64,000 bases of DNA, from NCBI RefSeq assembly GCF_014672715.2, contig NZ_CP058566.2:868001-932000 (forward strand). Direction: 5' to 3'. Below, piece after piece: positions 61,570 through 64,000 of the stretch. The notes beneath the pieces are model-generated. The model saw nothing but the letters and a program-made list of their open reading frames with translations. It did no database searches and was not told the DNA's origin. Both the position numbers and the translations under genes were made by a program. The DNA comes from Dehalogenimonas etheniformans (GTDB taxonomy: Bacteria; Chloroflexota; Dehalococcoidia; Dehalococcoidales; Dehalococcoidaceae). How positions within the stretch are numbered: the first letter of the stretch is position 1; every line of letters starts with the position of its first letter.

Positions 61570-64000
61570 TTATACCGGGGCAAGGACAGCCGATACAATA
61601 TCGGATAATTCGTCAAGGTTGAAATTCCTGACCATAATCCCTTTCTTGGGGCATGTAGCCATGCAGACCCCGCAACCCTGACATTTGGCGGGATCGGATT
61701 CAACTGTCTTTTTAATGGTTCCATTCGCCATATACTCGATGAGGTTTATGGCTTTGAAAGGACAAGGCTCCACACAATAGGCGCATCCGTCACAGTTTTC
61801 ATCCAGCACCTCAGAAACACAGGCTTCGAGTTGCCTCTGACCTTTGGAAAGAATTGCTGCCGCCTTTGCGGCTGCAGCGCCGGCTTGAGCGATTGATTCA
61901 TCTGCCAACTTCGGACCATGAGCCAATCCGGCGAGGAAAACACCCTCGACAGGGGAATCGACCGGGCGCAACTTGATGTGGGCTTCCATCAAGAATCCAT
62001 CCTCGGATTCAGGTAGTGTCAAGAGTCTGGTCAATTCCTGATCCTCGGAAGGCGCGACCCCAGTCGAAAGCACAAGCATATCGGCAGGGATATTCAATTT
62101 TGCATCAAGTATTGGGTCGAAAACCGTTACCCTCAGTTCATCGTTTGAGTTGGTGACCACCGGATTCTGACCCTGTTCGTAGCGCAAGAAGCGAACCCCA
62201 AGCTTACGGGCTCGGGTGTACTCAGCTTCATGCAAGCCGTAGGTGCGGATATCGCGATAAAGGACGAAGACCTCGGTCTCGGGTTGCCGTGCCTTCAATT
62301 TAATGGCGTTTTTAACAGCCTGTACGCAACATAGACGGCTACAATACGGATGATTTTCATCACGTGAACCGACGCATTGGATCATAACTACCGTTTTGGC
62401 ATCGACCTTCTCGACTGACAGGCGCTCTTCCAACTCCAACTGGGTGATGACACGCCGGTCCTCCCCGTACAGGAACTGAGATGGCAGGTATTCTTTGGCG
62501 CCAGTGGCCACGATAACCGCCCCGGCTTTTATTTGATACTTCCGGTTTTCGGAAATGAAATCGATGACGAAATTGCCCGCTGCACCCTCGAATCCGATTA
62601 CGTTTGATTCGAGATAAAGTTCGATGTTAGGGTGTATTTTGATCCGTTCGATCAGTTCATGAAGTTTGGCCTGCGGTTCCTGACCGGGCTCTCCGAATTT
62701 GACCCGTCTAAGATTGCCGCCAAGTTCACGCGATTTTTCCAATAAATACGTATTATATCCGGCATCGGCTAATGCTAGAGCTGCAGTCATCCCGGCTAAG
62801 CCGCCGCCGATAACAAGTCCGTTGTGGCTAACAGGCACTTGCCCGGGATGCAGCGGTTTGAGATGTGTTGCCTTGACAGCCGCCAAGCGGATAATATCTT
62901 TAGCTTTGGATGTTGCCTCTGCCGGTTGGTACATATGCACCCAGGAGCATTGGTTCCTAATGTTAGCCATCTCCAAGAGATACGGGTTGAGACCAGCTTC
63001 CCGTAGCGTGTCCTGAAATAGTGCCTCGTGGGTCCGCGGGGTACAAGCGGCAACGATAACACGGTTCAAGCCGTGTTCCAAAATGGCTTCTTTGATCTTC
63101 TCCCCGGCATCAGCCGCGCAAGCGAAGAGAGTGTCTGTAACAAAAACAACGTTGGGCAGAGTGCTGCAGTATTCAATTACTTCTGGAATATTGACTACGG
63201 AAGCAATGTTTTTACCGCAATGACACACGAAGACTCCGGTGCGCGGTTCACCGCCATACACCGACCTTTCGGAAGGGTAAGTGCGTTCCTTCAAGAGTTC
63301 GCCCTTTTTCTCGACAAGCAGAGCCAACACTCTTGACGCCGCTGCCCCGGCCTGGATGACCGTCTCAGGAATGTCCTTTGGCCCGCTGAAAGCGCCAACG
63401 GCGAAAATGCCTTCCTGGCTAGTGGCGACCGGGTCAAGGCCATCCGTCAGGCAGAACCCGTTGCCATCCAATCTAACGCCGAATTTATCTGCAACCGACT
63501 GTCCCGCCTTTGACGGCCGAAGTCCGCAGGACAGCATCGCCAGATCAAAGTTTTCTTCTGTTAAATTGCCCTGTTCGTCCTGGTAACGAATTATGATTTC
63601 TTTATTTGCCAGCAATTGTTTCAAAGATGAAGGTTGACATCTTATAAACCGGACCCCCGCCTTTTTTGCCCGTTCGTAATACGCTTCGAATCCTTTGCCG
63701 TAAGCCCGGATATCGATGTAAAAAATGGCGACATCTATCTCGGGATGGTGCTCTTTCAAGATCAATGCTTCTTTGGTGGCGTACATACAACAAACCGCTG
63801 AGCAGAAATCGGCTGAGGTCTCACGCGAACCAACGCATTGGATAAAGGCTACCTTGCGTGGCAATTCGCCATTGGAAGGCCGCATCACCTTGCCGGCAAA
63901 AGGTCCGGAAGCTGATAGGATTCGCTCGAACTGAAGGCTGGTCAGCACGTCCGGGTATCGGCCGAAACCGAGTTGGGGTTTTTCGGCAGCGTCGAATAGG
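61570..64000 (-). CDS. hdrA: double HdrA protein (5' partial)
   Basis: The frame is open to the end of the window (LFDAAEKPQLGFGRYPDV precedes the first visible Met), so the N-terminus is missing; about 809 residues are seen. The first 220 residues are the C-terminal half of one HdrA unit (CVGSRETSADFCSAVCCM) without its ferredoxin pair. A second HdrA then starts (GVFVCHCGKNIASVV), with FAD loop VIGGGLAGMTAALALAD, CVGSRDENHPYCSRLCC and two C-terminal ferredoxin motifs (CDGCAYCVEPCP, CQGCGVCMATCP). The LDCAACI-type cysteine loop is absent from the second unit. Together with MvhDGA this is the electron-bifurcating module. Confidence 0.92.
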   Translation of the reverse strand, partial: LFDAAEKPQLGFGRYPDVLTSLQFERILSASGPFAGKVMRPSNGELPRKVAFIQCVGSRETSADFCSAVCCMYATKEALILKEHHPEIDVAIFYIDIRAYGKGFEAYYERAKKAGVRFIRCQPSSLKQLLANKEIIIRYQDEQGNLTEENFDLAMLSCGLRPSKAGQSVADKFGVRLDGNGFCLTDGLDPVATSQEGIFAVGAFSGPKDIPETVIQAGAAASRVLALLVEKKGELLKERTYPSERSVYGGEPRTGVFVCHCGKNIASVVNIPEVIEYCSTLPNVVFVTDTLFACAADAGEKIKEAILEHGLNRVIVAACTPRTHEALFQDTLREAGLNPYLLEMANIRNQCSWVHMYQPAEATSKAKDIIRLAAVKATHLKPLHPGQVPVSHNGLVIGGGLAGMTAALALADAGYNTYLLEKSRELGGNLRRVKFGEPGQEPQAKLHELIERIKIHPNIELYLESNVIGFEGAAGNFVIDFISENRKYQIKAGAVIVATGAKEYLPSQFLYGEDRRVITQLELEERLSVEKVDAKTVVMIQCVGSRDENHPYCSRLCCVQAVKNAIKLKARQPETEVFVLYRDIRTYGLHEAEYTRARKLGVRFLRYEQGQNPVVTNSNDELRVTVFDPILDAKLNIPADMLVLSTGVAPSEDQELTRLLTLPESEDGFLMEAHIKLRPVDSPVEGVFLAGLAHGPKLADESIAQAGAAAAKAAAILSKGQRQLEACVSEVLDENCDGCAYCVEPCPFKAINLIEYMANGTIKKTVESDPAKCQGCGVCMATCPKKGIMVRNFNLDELSDIVSAVLAPV

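Overview
The window looks like a chromosomal segment of a strictly anaerobic bacterium of the Dehalococcoidia (Chloroflexota). This placement is inference from gene content and layout: acetyl-CoA synthase and corrinoid protein genes without a CO dehydrogenase gene in view, corrinoid salvage (btuFCD, cbiZ, cobTSCU) behind cobalamin riboswitches, an Mvh-type hydrogenase with HdrA, an archaeal-type phosphoglycerate mutase and LL-diaminopimelate aminotransferase. Gene density is high, most genes sit in same-strand runs, and many promoters are readable as sigma-70 boxes with 17-18 bp spacers. No insertion sequence, integrase, prophage gene or CRISPR array was seen.

Layout. 1-2.6 kb (+): end of a QueG-like double-cluster protein, a cysteine-free Crp/Fnr regulator, then a zinc-ribbon/ferredoxin pair behind an FNR-type box placed at about -41.5. 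2.7-3.9 kb (+): infC-rpmI-rplT with an ATA start for infC. 4.4-12.8 kb: tRNA-Arg, dxs, and a run pgk-apgM-tpiA-miaA-dapF-dapL (lower glycolysis, tRNA modification, lysine/peptidoglycan precursors). 13-19.3 kb (mostly -): hflX, tRNA-Ile2, an FmdB-type zinc ribbon protein, a TGS-less thrS, tRNA-Ser, prfB with a +1 programmed frameshift, and nfi. 19.4-27 kb: rpsP-khpA (+) and a complete F-type ATP synthase operon (-).

27-44.2 kb (+): C1 metabolism. fhs, a corrinoid-protein reductive activator, cooC, folD, acsD, acsB, acsC and a DUF3786 protein are followed by a NarL-type two-component system, then an HdrB/C-type fusion and a 1117-residue HdrA interrupted by a GltD-like NAD(P)-flavoprotein, the latter two behind a promoter with a perfect palindromic operator. 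Thioredoxin follows.

44.7-56.6 kb (-): corrinoid uptake and remodelling. btuF-btuC-btuD-cbiZ-cbiB-cobD is preceded by two tandem near-identical cobalamin riboswitches. A second promoter inside the end of cobD drives another cobalamin riboswitch with two terminators, ahead of a zinc dehydrogenase, a TrpD-like phosphoribosyltransferase, cobT, cobS, cobC and cobU. The corrinoid made here is the cofactor needed by the AcsC/AcsD protein encoded 10 kb away.

56.6-64 kb: a small radical SAM protein, a cysteine-containing small protein, and on the minus strand a double HdrA (running off the window), mvhD, a 61-residue unknown, mvhG, mvhA and the hydrogenase maturation protease. This would link H2 oxidation to ferredoxin reduction by flavin-based electron bifurcation, supplying the reductant for the C1 pathway. 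The strongest candidates for something undescribed are the tandem cobalamin riboswitches followed by SD-bearing mini-ORFs (one reading through a terminator), the two chimeric HdrA proteins, and the TrpD-like enzyme in the corrinoid operon.
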